The notes: generated from the sequence alone by a model not told the origin. A stretch of DNA of 64,000 nt from CAYYYG01 sp964490875 (GCA_964490875.1 CAZBEF010000005.1:1-64000); one strand, 5' to 3'. Counted from the first letter of the stretch, positions 8,921 through 17,929 are shown. A program made the numbers and translations.

Positions 8921-10084
8921 TTAACTACAGGCGCATCCCTGTGAATCACCGGAAACATTACCTTTTTCTAAATATTCTGAATCTTTTATTTTACAGCCGC
9001 CCCATTTAGCCTGTCTGAATTCGGGCAGCGATGTCATCTTATCCCAGATTTTATACATCGGTTCATTCAGCATATTGCCGAACTTCACATGATTAAAATC
9101 GCACGACATAATATCACCGTATGGAGAAACATATAAATAACTGGTACCGCATGCACATCCTACACTGCGATGGCTTGTTGCATAGGCATATACTAAAACT
9201 CCGGGATAATGTTTGTCTCCGTTGTATTTAACAGTCGACTGGATCATTTTTTCTACCCAATCATGATTATCAATCAGATCTTTTCGGTGTTTAAATCTGC
9301 CGGTGGGCATAGCGTCAAATACCAAAACTTCATGAATCCCAATAGACTTCCCCAACTCGATAATTTTATCGAGTTCCCCCTTCATAAATGTTTCCGGAGA
9401 AATGCAGCAGGATATTCCGGTAGATAATCCGAGTTTCTTCGCCTTTTTTATTCCTTTTACCGCCGCATCAAACAGTCCTTTTCTTCCTCTGAATTTGTCG
9501 TGTACATCCGCATCAGAAGAATCGATGCTTATATACACACTGTCGAGTCCCGACTTTTTCAGCTCTTCTATTTTTTCCTCAAGCAATAGCCCATTGGTAA
9601 ACATAACGGTAGTCGACAAATCTTTATTGACCGATTTGAGTATGTCCGGAAAATCTTCCCGGAGCAGCGGTTCTCCGCCTACAAAATTGAAAACCGATAC
9701 GCCCATTTCCTGTCCTTCTGTAATAACTTTTTTACACTGATCAAGATTCATGACTTTTTTTGATTTATCATCAACGCCGTTAAAAAAACTGCAGTGTTTG
9801 CAAACGGCATTGCAGACGTCATTTATCGCGAAACTCATCAGATTCGGTGTGTTTTTATTCTGAATTGTCCGAAACATACTGCGGGCGAAAAAATTTGCCG
9901 CCGGTTTGCTAAATAGCGCCGGTGTAGAAAGAGAATATACTGGATACCCGTTCCGGTAATGAATGACTTTATTATGATTCAAATAAATTTTATAAACCTG
10001 CTCAAGATAATCTGAAGTATACCCAAGTGTCCTTTTGGCGATAAAATATTGCAGTCTGAGATTGGAAAGTAGTTTCGCAAGCAT
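8921..10084 (-). CDS. Radical SAM/SPASM-type enzyme
   Basis: A 387-residue protein. FAINDVCNAVCKHCSFF at about 105-121 holds the CxxxCxxC site for the radical-SAM 4Fe-4S cluster. NFVGGEPLLREDF is the SAM-contacting GGEP motif. The C-terminal part has SPASM-like cysteines (GCACGTSYLYVSPYGDIMSC, then GGCK and GCAC), so auxiliary clusters are likely. The substrate is unknown. As first gene of the operon leading into UbiA and phospholipid-type genes it could modify a lipid or isoprenoid, but SPASM enzymes more often act on peptides. TATAAT on the minus strand (10100-10095) ends 10 nt before the ATG, so this is probably the operon promoter. Confidence 0.82.
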   Translation of the reverse strand: MLAKLLSNLRLQYFIAKRTLGYTSDYLEQVYKIYLNHNKVIHYRNGYPVYSLSTPALFSKPAANFFARSMFRTIQNKNTPNLMSFAINDVCNAVCKHCSFFNGVDDKSKKVMNLDQCKKVITEGQEMGVSVFNFVGGEPLLREDFPDILKSVNKDLSTTVMFTNGLLLEEKIEELKKSGLDSVYISIDSSDADVHDKFRGRKGLFDAAVKGIKKAKKLGLSTGISCCISPETFMKGELDKIIELGKSIGIHEVLVFDAMPTGRFKHRKDLIDNHDWVEKMIQSTVKYNGDKHYPGVLVYAYATSHRSVGCACGTSYLYVSPYGDIMSCDFNHVKFGNMLNEPMYKIWDKMTSLPEFRQAKWGGCKIKDSEYLEKGNVSGDSQGCACS

Positions 10085-10094
10085 ATTATTTAAG

Positions 10095-10100
10095 ATTATA
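10095..10100 (-). promoter_or_regulatory. -10 box of the lipid operon
   Basis: TATAAT on the minus strand, 10 nt before the ATG of the radical SAM gene. Downstream operon genes are spaced by overlaps or gaps of at most 45 bp, so this is the likely single promoter for eight genes. Confidence 0.55.
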
Positions 10101-10134
10101 CATGGTAAATTCCGTAACTTGCTATAATTCAGGT

Positions 10135-10239
10135 ATGGAATTAGTATTACCTTCTACACAATACAAAAATAGTTTCATAGAGGCAGTAAAGAATATCAAC
10201 AAGAATGAGATAGTGGGTTACTATTTAATATATGTATGA
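10135..10239 (+). pseudogene. Truncated 34-codon ORF resembling an acetyltransferase N-terminus
   Basis: This ORF reads MELVLPSTQYKNSFIEAVKN and stops after 34 codons. The opening resembles the first residues of a GNAT acetyltransferase family (a LPS.KYK.SF.EA-type start). TATAAT at 10123-10128 ends 6 nt before its ATG, so it kept a promoter. Its TGA overlaps the ATG of the next gene (ATGA), so it may now act as a short leader cistron for the inositol phosphatase. The family resemblance is from memory, so confidence is low. Confidence 0.4.
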
Positions 10240-11039
10240 ATTATTCTGAATTTATTATTACCAACCTCAACCAAGCTGCAGAAATTGCACGCGAAAATTT
10301 CGGAAAAGTAACCGGCTCCACGAAACCGGAAGATAACAATCAGGTTCTCACGGAAACAGATTTGACAATTGGAAAATTCTTAGTTGAAGCTGTGAGAAAA
10401 AATTTTCCCGACCATAACATTATCGATGAAGAAGCCGGCGTGATTGACAGTAAATCAGAATTCACATGGGTAATCGACCCAATAGACGGCACTAGCAACT
10501 TTGCCAAAGGCCTGCCTCATTATGGCATTATGATAGGACTCTTGAAAGATAGTATGCCCATCGCAGGTGGCATTGCTCTGCCCTATTTTCAGGAAATTTA
10601 TTCTGCTGAAAAAAATAATGGTTCATTCTGCAATTCAAAACCGATTCGGGTAACCACAAACACCAATCTTCTTTCTTCACTAGTTGCTTATGGAATTGAC
10701 GGACACCAGGAAAATCCGGAAATTACGAAAAAAGAATGCCAAATTTTAGCTGAGATAATTTTGCACATCCGCAATCTCCGCACCTCAAACAGCGCCTTTG
10801 ATATGGTCATGACAGCTGTTGGGAAATACGATGCGTACTTAAACAGAACTTCCAAAATCTGGGATAATGTGGCGATTCAAATAATTCTGGAAGAAGCCGG
10901 CGCGCTGTACACCGATTTTTTCGGTAAACCTATTGATTATTCCAATCCTCTCCAAAAATCTGGAGAAAATTTTACCGTATGTGCAGCTTCAGCAGAAATT
11001 CACGCGCAGTTACAGAAGATTATCCAGAAAAATAGATAA
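10236..11039 (+). CDS. Inositol monophosphatase family protein
   Basis: A 267-residue Mg-dependent phosphatase of the IMPase/SuhB family. EEAG at about residue 67 and the signature WVIDPIDGTSNFAKGLP at about 79-95 supply the metal ligands, and the C-terminal KIWDNVAIQIILEEAGA at about 207-223 is the second family motif. It probably hydrolyses a sugar or inositol phosphate, or acts as a 3'-phosphoadenosine-type phosphatase; the substrate is not determined by sequence. It overlaps the short upstream ORF by 4 nt, and TATAAT at 10123-10128 is the only nearby promoter. Confidence 0.88.
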   Translation: MNYSEFIITNLNQAAEIARENFGKVTGSTKPEDNNQVLTETDLTIGKFLVEAVRKNFPDHNIIDEEAGVIDSKSEFTWVIDPIDGTSNFAKGLPHYGIMIGLLKDSMPIAGGIALPYFQEIYSAEKNNGSFCNSKPIRVTTNTNLLSSLVAYGIDGHQENPEITKKECQILAEIILHIRNLRTSNSAFDMVMTAVGKYDAYLNRTSKIWDNVAIQIILEEAGALYTDFFGKPIDYSNPLQKSGENFTVCAASAEIHAQLQKIIQKNR

Positions 11040-11093
11040 GCATGTGATACATATCATTGTTCCATATTTAAGTTTGTAGTAAGACTGGAGAAT

Positions 11094-11522
11094 ATGAAAG
11101 AAAATACAATTGTGAAGTATATAAAAATCCTTGCGTTTTTCGGCATTATTTTATCAGTGTATCTTTTATGGCAGCGTTATTTTCACCCGGCTATTAAGCC
11201 ATGCAGCATCAACAGCACCATAAACTGTGATGCAATAATTTCAGGTCCTGTGGCAAATACTCTTAGTATCCCTACACCGCTGTACGGACTTACCGGCTAT
11301 ATAATCATTTTCATCAGCTCCTTCCTTGTTAAGAAAAAAACTATTCTCGGTATGGCGCTGTTCGGACTCGTATTTTGTTTATGGATCGCGTACCAGGAAT
11401 TATTTCTATTGAGGGTTATCTGCCCGGTTTGTATTTTGTGCCAGGTAACTATGATCGGTGTGTTTGTTCTTTCAATTATGCTGTTGAAGAAAAAAACCCA
11501 AAAAGTCCGTGAAATTATATGA
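11094..11522 (+). CDS. Vitamin K epoxide reductase (VKOR) family membrane protein
   Basis: A 142-residue, four-TM protein. Loop cysteines in KPCSINSTINCDAI (about 36-49) and the TM active site CPVCILC (about 108-114, CxxC) are the two redox pairs of bacterial VKOR, which reoxidises thiol oxidases to form disulfides outside the membrane. TPLYGLTGY is the usual loop helix. There is no fused thioredoxin domain, so a separate partner is needed. Disulfide formation fits the cysteine-rich exported protein at 58.4 kb. GGAG lies 4-7 nt before the ATG. Confidence 0.87.
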   Translation: MKENTIVKYIKILAFFGIILSVYLLWQRYFHPAIKPCSINSTINCDAIISGPVANTLSIPTPLYGLTGYIIIFISSFLVKKKTILGMALFGLVFCLWIAYQELFLLRVICPVCILCQVTMIGVFVLSIMLLKKKTQKVREII

Positions 11523-11530
11523 ATTAATTC

Positions 11531-11710
11531 ATGGCCATTCATAGACATTTAAAAAATAAAAAAGTTCAGGCGGGCACGAATGCCACGATATTTATATTGT
11601 TCTTCTGTATAGCATTAATAGAAGCGATTCAGGTACATAACTGGTTTCTTGCCGGACTGTTTATCTCCCTCGGTGTTCTTTCGTTATATGCTGATAATTT
11701 TAGAAAATAA
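11531..11710 (+). CDS. Small two-TM membrane protein (59 aa)
   Basis: An ORF of 59 codons starting 9 nt after the VKOR stop. A basic N-terminus (MAIHRHLKNKKVQAGTNAT) is followed by two short hydrophobic segments (IFILFFCIALIEAI and WFLAGLFISLGVLSLYA). It is probably cotranscribed with VKOR. No family recognised. Confidence 0.5.
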   Translation: MAIHRHLKNKKVQAGTNATIFILFFCIALIEAIQVHNWFLAGLFISLGVLSLYADNFRK

Positions 11711-11727
11711 GTGTTCTGCATATCTGA

Positions 11728-11733
11728 TATAAT
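11728..11733 (+). promoter_or_regulatory. Extended -10 box for a leaderless start
   Basis: TGATATAAT (TGn-extended -10) with TATAAT ending 6 nt before the ATG at 11740. There is no Shine-Dalgarno, and transcription would begin at or next to the ATG. Confidence 0.65.
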
Positions 11734-11739
11734 TGCGGT

Positions 11740-12717
11740 ATGAACGCCAAAATTAACCTTCAATATACTACAATTACCACCCCTCTTCCCGACTTTATTT
11801 ATGAAGGCATCATACAGTATTCCCGAAATGCCAATGGATATAAACCACAGCCGGATGAGCTAATTGAAAAGTTGGCGAATAAGCATACCGTTGCAAAAGA
11901 AATGATTTACCTTACCGCAGGCGCCGATGAGGCAATTCAAATGTTCGCGCTTGCCTACGGAAAAAATACTTTTATTTTTACACCGACCTATACGGTATAT
12001 AACGATACCACCGATTTTTTCGCCACAGTACACAAGTTAAATGCCCTGAAAAATAACGAATATGTTATTTCAACTGAAAAACTTCCGGAAGCAAGTTTGA
12101 TATTTATTGCCAATCCCAATAATCCTTTTGGATTTACAAGCAAAGACAAAATACAGGAACTCGTTCAAAATAATCCGCACGCAATTGTCGTAGTCGATGA
12201 AGTTTATGCCGAATTCGGCGAATACTCGGTAATCGATAAAGTGAAAAACTTTCCAAACCTCGTGGTGATCCGGAGTTTTTCTAAAAGCTACTGTATGGCT
12301 GCAAACCGGATAGGGTTCATTGTCGCCAACCCCGAAATTATTGCAAAAGTCCGGTTTAAAGCTCAGTGGTCCAATGTTTCTTACCTTTCGGTTGGCGCAG
12401 CTATTACGGCGCTTGATCATGAAGAATATTTTCAACAATTAAGACAGGGAATCATGGAACACCGTGACAGATTCGGTGCATTTCTTCGGGAGCGTGGATT
12501 CACCGTTCTTCCTTCAATAATAAATGCGGTGTTGCTTAAATTTAACGATGAGACTCAAGGCACAAGATTTGCACAGCATTTAGTCGATAATAATTTTGTG
12601 ATCAGCCACGGAAACGGAAGCAGTAATGTCGGGCTGGATAAATCGTTTGTCCGTATTTCAATCGGTACTGAGGAAGAAATGAATGCGCTTAAGGCTACGG
12701 TAGAAAAGTACCGATGA
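11740..12717 (+). CDS. PLP-dependent class I/II aminotransferase, HisC-like
   Basis: A 325-residue fold-type I aminotransferase. IFIANPNNPFG at about 115-125, VVDEVYAEF at about 148-156 and the PLP-lysine motif RSFSKSYCMAANRIGF at about 175-190 are all present. It is most like histidinol-phosphate aminotransferases but slightly shorter than usual (about 350). No other his genes are near, so the in vivo substrate may be another amino acid. It has its own leaderless promoter. Confidence 0.82.
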   Translation: MNAKINLQYTTITTPLPDFIYEGIIQYSRNANGYKPQPDELIEKLANKHTVAKEMIYLTAGADEAIQMFALAYGKNTFIFTPTYTVYNDTTDFFATVHKLNALKNNEYVISTEKLPEASLIFIANPNNPFGFTSKDKIQELVQNNPHAIVVVDEVYAEFGEYSVIDKVKNFPNLVVIRSFSKSYCMAANRIGFIVANPEIIAKVRFKAQWSNVSYLSVGAAITALDHEEYFQQLRQGIMEHRDRFGAFLRERGFTVLPSIINAVLLKFNDETQGTRFAQHLVDNNFVISHGNGSSNVGLDKSFVRISIGTEEEMNALKATVEKYR

Positions 12718-12735
12718 AATTTCTATGATTAAAAT

Positions 12736-13488
12736 ATGAACTTCATAAAAACAGAAACATTCGAACTGGCTGTATATAGTAAAGGGGATATAAATGCAGT
12801 AAAACTGGCGCTTGTTCTGCCCGGAAAATTGGATACCAAAGATTATGTTCACATGAAAAACCATGTAGAATATCTGGCGGACTTAGGATTTTTAGCCATA
12901 TCATTTGATCCGCCCGGCACATGGGAAAGCCCGGGTGACATTTCACTCTACACCATGTCAAACTACGAAAAAGCAATTCACGAAGTTATTACCTACTATG
13001 GCAATAAACCGACATTTCTCATGGGCCACAGCCGCGGCGGAAGTTTGGCGATTATTGCCGGAGCAGCAAACCCTCATGTTTTTGCATATACATCGATAAT
13101 GGGATCACTTTCAAAAGGAGCTTTTACTCAAGAAGAAAATCCGGAATGGGAAAAAAACGCTGTTGTTATTTCAAAACGTGATTTACCACCGGGCGGCGGA
13201 CCGAAGGTTAAAGAATTTAAACTGCCATATAACTTCCTTCTGGATCAAAAAAAATACGATCTAACAGAAAATTTATTAGCATCACAGAAACCCAAATTAT
13301 TCTTTGTGGGTAAATACGACACAATAGTAAATCCAGAAAAGATACGAGGAGCCTACCAACTCTATGCCGATCCAAAGGAACTCCATGAACTCAACTACGA
13401 TCATGATTATCGCCAGGATAAAAAAATGATTGATGAAGTGAATTTAACTGTGGAAAACTTTTTAAGAAAGTATAACTTGGTAAGTTAG
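12736..13488 (+). CDS. Alpha/beta hydrolase
   Basis: A 250-residue hydrolase. GHSRGG at about 96-101 is the nucleophile elbow (catalytic Ser), GKYDTIVNP carries the likely catalytic Asp and YDHDYRQ the likely His near the C-terminus. There is no signal peptide, so it is cytoplasmic. TATGAT at 12724-12729 ends 6 nt before the ATG. The substrate is unknown. Its stop overlaps the convergent rhodanese gene by 4 bp. Confidence 0.85.
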   Translation: MNFIKTETFELAVYSKGDINAVKLALVLPGKLDTKDYVHMKNHVEYLADLGFLAISFDPPGTWESPGDISLYTMSNYEKAIHEVITYYGNKPTFLMGHSRGGSLAIIAGAANPHVFAYTSIMGSLSKGAFTQEENPEWEKNAVVISKRDLPPGGGPKVKEFKLPYNFLLDQKKYDLTENLLASQKPKLFFVGKYDTIVNPEKIRGAYQLYADPKELHELNYDHDYRQDKKMIDEVNLTVENFLRKYNLVS

Positions 13489-13814
13489 ATACCAACCGGA
13501 TACTGCTTAGACCTCCACGCCAGTAACCCTTGAGTCAGGCTGAAGACATTTGTGTAGCCAAGCTGAACCATCTGCTGCACGGCAATATCGCTTCGCGAAC
13601 CGCTCAGACAATATACGTATACTTTTTGATTTTTATCGGCAATGACGCTTTCTACCTTCGACAAAACATCGCCCACAGGCAGATTAATACTTCCGGCAAT
13701 TTTCCCGCGGCTGAATTCTCCGGGAGTACGGACATCAAGTAATACAACTTGTTCATTTAAATCGATGGACTTTTTTACATCTTCTGCTGAGACTTGCGGC
13801 GCTGAAGTAGACAT
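13485..13814 (-). CDS. Single-domain rhodanese-like sulfurtransferase
   Basis: A 109-residue rhodanese domain. DVRTPGEFSRGKIAGSINLP at about 26-45 and the active-site loop YCLSGSRS with catalytic Cys at about 69 match single-domain sulfurtransferases (GlpE/PspE type) that move sulfane sulfur to cyanide, thiols or thioredoxin. There is no signal peptide. TAGAAT on the minus strand (13826-13821) ends 6 nt before the ATG. Confidence 0.87.
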   Translation of the reverse strand: MSTSAPQVSAEDVKKSIDLNEQVVLLDVRTPGEFSRGKIAGSINLPVGDVLSKVESVIADKNQKVYVYCLSGSRSDIAVQQMVQLGYTNVFSLTQGLLAWRSKQYPVGI

Positions 13815-13831
13815 AGGATAATTCTACCAGA

Positions 13832-15355
13832 TTATTTTCCGGTTTTCTGAAGGAGTTCTGCACGTTTATTCACTATCGCATCATATTCTTCCGTATTAAT
13901 ACCTGCAATATTTTTATACGTTAAATACTCCGACACATTGAAAAAACGCCAGTCAAAATTTTTGGCCGAATACTTTCTTTGTAAATTACTAATCTGTCGA
14001 ATCATATTGTACGCCGCATCGGTATCTTTGTACGTAATCTGATTTTTCTGCAAAACTCTTATGAGTTCTCCCAAATGTTGTTTATATCCAACCGCATCGG
14101 CTGATATGTTGTGTGACAGATAATAATGATCTACTCCCTCGCCGGTACGGCTGCGGCTTACATGAAAAATAAGATAATCAAAGTTGGCAATATTGACTCC
14201 TATTAGTACAAGACCGGTAAATATTATGACATTGCGGATGAACTGATCTCTGCGCAAAATATGCTTGTATGAATAAAGATACAATATAATTGCTCCGAAG
14301 AGCCATGCTACACCGGTGTATCCCCATAACCGCTTGTGAGTAAATCCAAACCGGGCGGTGTAATCGTAAACACTTTTTAAAGCGATGCAGTTTAGGAAAA
14401 TAATTTCAGCAACAAGTATGTAGCTCGTGATCCGGTTCCATTTGCTGGTTCCCCGGTCGTTGGATAACAGAACAAAAATGATAAACGAGACAATCGACAA
14501 TTGGCCGAATACTTCCCGCGCATATTCACGGTTCATCATACCCATTGCCTTTAGAGTTTCTGCGGAAGAAAAATACAATTGAATCTGGGTAATAAAAAAG
14601 ACGAGCAGTAATAGCCCCGTCAGGATTTTGGGAATAAGCAGAGGCAGATTAAAATTAATGATTGTCTGCGGATGGCGGATGCTGTGCACGAGCGATGTAA
14701 ACAAACGGGGAAGCCATAACAGAAAATATAAAAAAACAATGAACCGTAAAAAATAGGCAAAAAAAATCGGTCCAAAAAATGTGCTGAAGAAGGCAAAAAT
14801 ATTTAATGATTTGGCAATGTCCTCGACAAGCTTTTTAAAAATCGGATTCGCCGAGGCAAGAAGCGGAATGATAATCATAAAAATAACCGCAGTTATTCCC
14901 AGTGAAAGAACAGCGTCCTGCGCTTTTTTTGCGGACAGGGATTTGGAGTAATCTTTTATATCCAATTTAAATTCATTTGTTCCGCTTAGGAATTTAAAAA
15001 AGTACACCGCCGGCATAAATATAAGCTGATACAACGGTACAGATTCGCGATCTTTTGTTTCCATTATAAGAAGCGATCCAAAATAAAAAACGGCGAGAAT
15101 GTTGATAAGGGTAAGAAATTCTTCTGAACGAAAAACTATACAGATAGATAAAAAAATGCAGATTGCAAGCAAAATTTTGTCATACCCAATTTTATTTTTC
15201 TTAAGAAGAAATACTACGCTTGATAACGTAATAAAAATTAAAGAGAGACCAGCCGATGGAAAATAGAAACTATGAGCACTAATAAGGCTATATGCGTAGA
15301 GCGCACTTACGAAGATGGTCACAATACTGATTGTCCGCTTCATAAATGGAGACAT
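13832..15355 (-). CDS. DUF4153/DUF4173-like polytopic membrane protein
   Basis: A 507-residue protein with about eleven to twelve TM segments. The central LLASANPIFKKLVEDI segment and DYTARFGFTHKRLWGY later on resemble the DUF4153/DUF4173 families of unknown function. The C-terminal about 100 residues (from VSRSRTGEGVDHYYLS on) are soluble and probably extracytoplasmic. TATAAT on the minus strand (15369-15364) ends 8 nt before the ATG. Confidence 0.6.
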   Translation of the reverse strand: MSPFMKRTISIVTIFVSALYAYSLISAHSFYFPSAGLSLIFITLSSVVFLLKKNKIGYDKILLAICIFLSICIVFRSEEFLTLINILAVFYFGSLLIMETKDRESVPLYQLIFMPAVYFFKFLSGTNEFKLDIKDYSKSLSAKKAQDAVLSLGITAVIFMIIIPLLASANPIFKKLVEDIAKSLNIFAFFSTFFGPIFFAYFLRFIVFLYFLLWLPRLFTSLVHSIRHPQTIINFNLPLLIPKILTGLLLLVFFITQIQLYFSSAETLKAMGMMNREYAREVFGQLSIVSFIIFVLLSNDRGTSKWNRITSYILVAEIIFLNCIALKSVYDYTARFGFTHKRLWGYTGVAWLFGAIILYLYSYKHILRRDQFIRNVIIFTGLVLIGVNIANFDYLIFHVSRSRTGEGVDHYYLSHNISADAVGYKQHLGELIRVLQKNQITYKDTDAAYNMIRQISNLQRKYSAKNFDWRFFNVSEYLTYKNIAGINTEEYDAIVNKRAELLQKTGK

Positions 15356-15363
15356 ACAAGTAT

Positions 15364-15369
15364 ATTATA
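15364..15369 (-). promoter_or_regulatory. -10 box for a near-leaderless start
   Basis: Minus-strand TATAAT 8 nt before the ATG of the DUF4173-like gene; no Shine-Dalgarno. Confidence 0.55.
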
Positions 15370-15395
15370 CAATACAGTACGGTTTAACGCTTTAA

Positions 15396-16475
15396 TCAGA
15401 ATTTTAGAGTTACTTTTAGGGCATAAAATGTACGTAACCGTTCGGCTTCGCGGTGCAAGAGTTCTTCCTCATCAGAGTTATAAGAATAAAACGGTTTAAT
15501 TTCTATTATCATCGATTTTTTCCGCAGAATTCTTTTCCACATACCGGCAACTTTTCCGCCTATGATAATGATATGTGGGTACGGCAGAGCACCACTTGCT
15601 CCGGTAGCCGGATTTAATTTCGGATCATAAAATGCAGATCTATCCCGGTAGGCAATTGCATATTCATCATAATTAGGAAGAAAAAATACAGTTTTTGATA
15701 TGTCTGAAACAGATGGCAATGATTTGGAAAACCAATATATTTTTCCATCTACAACTGTATTGTCAAGATTTGAGCTGTTCATTTGAATACCATGTTTCGC
15801 ATCGGCAAATGACAACCCCGACCACCAGATAAAATCCTGCATCTGTGCCGGACCATGACTGAAAAAATATTGCTTCGTAAGTTTTGCTAATGATTCATCG
15901 CGAGAAAGCGGCGGTGCTTTTGGCGCTCGTTCTTCAAGAAGCGCATACGTAAACTGTTTCCCTCGCATGGGCCCGCTGCAGATTAATCCATCAAGTTCTG
16001 CATTCATGACAATGTGTGCAAGCCTCTGCCCGCGAGCGGCAATTTTCTTACTTTCTAAATTCTCAGCTATTTCTGCCCTAGTTAAAAATTTATTTTTCTG
16101 AAATGCTTTTTCAATATTAGTATTACATTTATCAAATTTCTGATCGGTAAGTTCAAGTTGACGATTATAATACCCCATTAATTTTTTCACCCGGTCTTTT
16201 GTAAGTTGCAGCATACTCCGAATATTTGAAGGAAGAACAAAATGCCACGTTGGCCGCATGACATGAGTGCGGAGTATTGATCCATCATCATACGCTTTGT
16301 GAATATCTGATTGAGTAACATTACTCATCCGCATTCCCAATGCCCATTTGGCGCCAAAAAAATCTTGTGATTGAACCGCACCAAGCCAGCCCACTGCCTC
16401 AGAAGGGGATCTGAATTTTTTCTCCCCCAAGCCTTGATTATACAGTCGGTAGCTGAGAATATTTTTTATTGTCAT
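15396..16475 (-). CDS. AlkZ/YcaQ-like winged-helix (HTH_42) DNA glycosylase-type protein
   Basis: A 359-residue member of the HTH_42 superfamily that includes DNA glycosylases AlkZ and YcaQ. The N-terminal GAVQSQDFFGAKWALGMR at about 32-49 contains the QxQ pair that is catalytic in AlkZ-type enzymes (YcaQ types have QxD). RTHVMRPTWHFV at about 69-80 is the other family hallmark. Related enzymes excise bulky or crosslinked alkyl bases. The substrate here is not known. TATACT on the minus strand (16489-16484) ends 8 nt before the ATG. Confidence 0.78.
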   Translation of the reverse strand: MTIKNILSYRLYNQGLGEKKFRSPSEAVGWLGAVQSQDFFGAKWALGMRMSNVTQSDIHKAYDDGSILRTHVMRPTWHFVLPSNIRSMLQLTKDRVKKLMGYYNRQLELTDQKFDKCNTNIEKAFQKNKFLTRAEIAENLESKKIAARGQRLAHIVMNAELDGLICSGPMRGKQFTYALLEERAPKAPPLSRDESLAKLTKQYFFSHGPAQMQDFIWWSGLSFADAKHGIQMNSSNLDNTVVDGKIYWFSKSLPSVSDISKTVFFLPNYDEYAIAYRDRSAFYDPKLNPATGASGALPYPHIIIIGGKVAGMWKRILRKKSMIIEIKPFYSYNSDEEELLHREAERLRTFYALKVTLKF

Positions 16476-16554
16476 GGATTATTAGTATACTATTTTTGTA
16501 GCCTATCAGGAAAATCTTCAGCTTCTTTTCAGCAACCTGTAATAAGCTACCTCT

Positions 16555-17928
16555 ATGAAAATTACAAAAAAGCCGGCTGAACTATTGGGACAGACTAAAA
16601 GCTGGTTTCTCAAATTGCCACTTATTACTAAAATACTTTTAATAATAGTAATTGTTGGTGCAGGATGGTTGTTCTTCTCGAAAATCAGATCAACTTCTAA
16701 TGGAGCGTCTACTTACCAAACAGCAAAGGTTGAAAGAGGTAATATCATTTCCACACTAACTGAAAGTGGAACTGTTACAGCCGTCAGCCAAACCGCGGTA
16801 AGTTCACCTACCGACGGTGTTATTTCAGAAGTCTATGTTAAAAATGGCGATGTAGTAGCAGCAGGACAGAACTTATTTAAAGTTACATCTACTGCAACGG
16901 CAAAGGAAAAAGCAACAGCATATGCGGCATATTTAAGTGCAGTCAACAACGCCCAAACGGCTCTACAAAACAAAGAATCTCTTCAAGCCCAGCTTGAAAC
17001 TGCACGCAAAGCAGTGATCGATGCCCAATCGGCTGTTGATACATTAAATAATAATCTTAATAATAGTTATCCAAACCCGGCAACCAAACAATCATATACT
17101 CAAAATGAGATCGAAAGCATAAAGTCGTCGCTTACTACTGCTCAAAAAAATTTTTCTGTAACAGAAACGAAATATAAACAGGCAGGCACTTCCATAGGTG
17201 CGACTGCATCATCGCAAGAAGTTGCATGGTTAAACTATCAGGCAACTCAGGATTCTGTAGTAACTGCGCCCATTGCCGGAACCGTCGCCAATTTTTCCGC
17301 CGCAGTAGGCAATAATGTGAGTGCAAGCACGACAACAACCAGTTCTTCCAACTCATCTACCACCACAACGACAAATTTATCTACAGTTCTTATTATTGGC
17401 GATTTTTCACTCCTTACCATTAAAGCTCAGGCAAACGAGGTAGATGTTCCTTCACTTGCCGCCGGACAAAAAGCAACGGTGACACTTGATGCATTTCCGG
17501 ATAAAACATTTGTTGGTGAAGTTTCAAGTGTCGATACAGTCGGAAGCAGCAATTCAGGAGTGGTTACCTATAATGTATATATTACATTGGTTTCCCCGCC
17601 TCCAACCATTCATTCCGGCATGACAGCTTCTGCCGTTATTCAAACCAACAAAAAAGATAATGTGTTGAAAGTTCCCACGGCTGCCGTATCGACCTCAAAT
17701 GGAACGTCCACAGTGCGGGTTCTTAAAAACGGGCAGATAAGTGATGTTGAAGTTGAAACAGGTATCGCCGATGATACATATACTGAAATAACATCCGGAC
17801 TTACCGAAGGACAGGAAGTTGTGACCAATACACCAACTGCTGCTTCATCGTCTTCAACAACATCTCCATTTGGCAGACAACTCGGCGGATTCGGGGGCGG
17901 GGGTAATGTTCGATTTAGAGCTCAATAA
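16555..17928 (+). CDS. MacA/HlyD-type membrane fusion adaptor
   Basis: A 457-residue protein with one N-terminal TM helix (about 24-42) as anchor, a lipoyl-like domain split around a coiled-coil insertion (about 115-220, Ala/Gln/Lys-rich), then beta-barrel and membrane-proximal domains with DVPSLAAGQKATVTLDAFPD. The Ser/Thr-rich loop (about 255-275) and Gly-rich C-terminal tail are unusual extras. It is the first gene of an adaptor-ATPase-permease operon. In a monoderm-like cell the adaptor would work outside the membrane without a TolC partner. Confidence 0.88.
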   Translation: MKITKKPAELLGQTKSWFLKLPLITKILLIIVIVGAGWLFFSKIRSTSNGASTYQTAKVERGNIISTLTESGTVTAVSQTAVSSPTDGVISEVYVKNGDVVAAGQNLFKVTSTATAKEKATAYAAYLSAVNNAQTALQNKESLQAQLETARKAVIDAQSAVDTLNNNLNNSYPNPATKQSYTQNEIESIKSSLTTAQKNFSVTETKYKQAGTSIGATASSQEVAWLNYQATQDSVVTAPIAGTVANFSAAVGNNVSASTTTTSSSNSSTTTTTNLSTVLIIGDFSLLTIKAQANEVDVPSLAAGQKATVTLDAFPDKTFVGEVSSVDTVGSSNSGVVTYNVYITLVSPPPTIHSGMTASAVIQTNKKDNVLKVPTAAVSTSNGTSTVRVLKNGQISDVEVETGIADDTYTEITSGLTEGQEVVTNTPTAASSSSTTSPFGRQLGGFGGGGNVRFRAQ

Positions 17929-17929
17929 T

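Noticed and set aside
17870..17929. Upstream ATG extending the MacB ATPase by 20 residues
   Set aside because: It lies inside macA, adds a low-complexity stretch absent from ABC ATPases, and the ATG at 17930 follows the macA stop directly.
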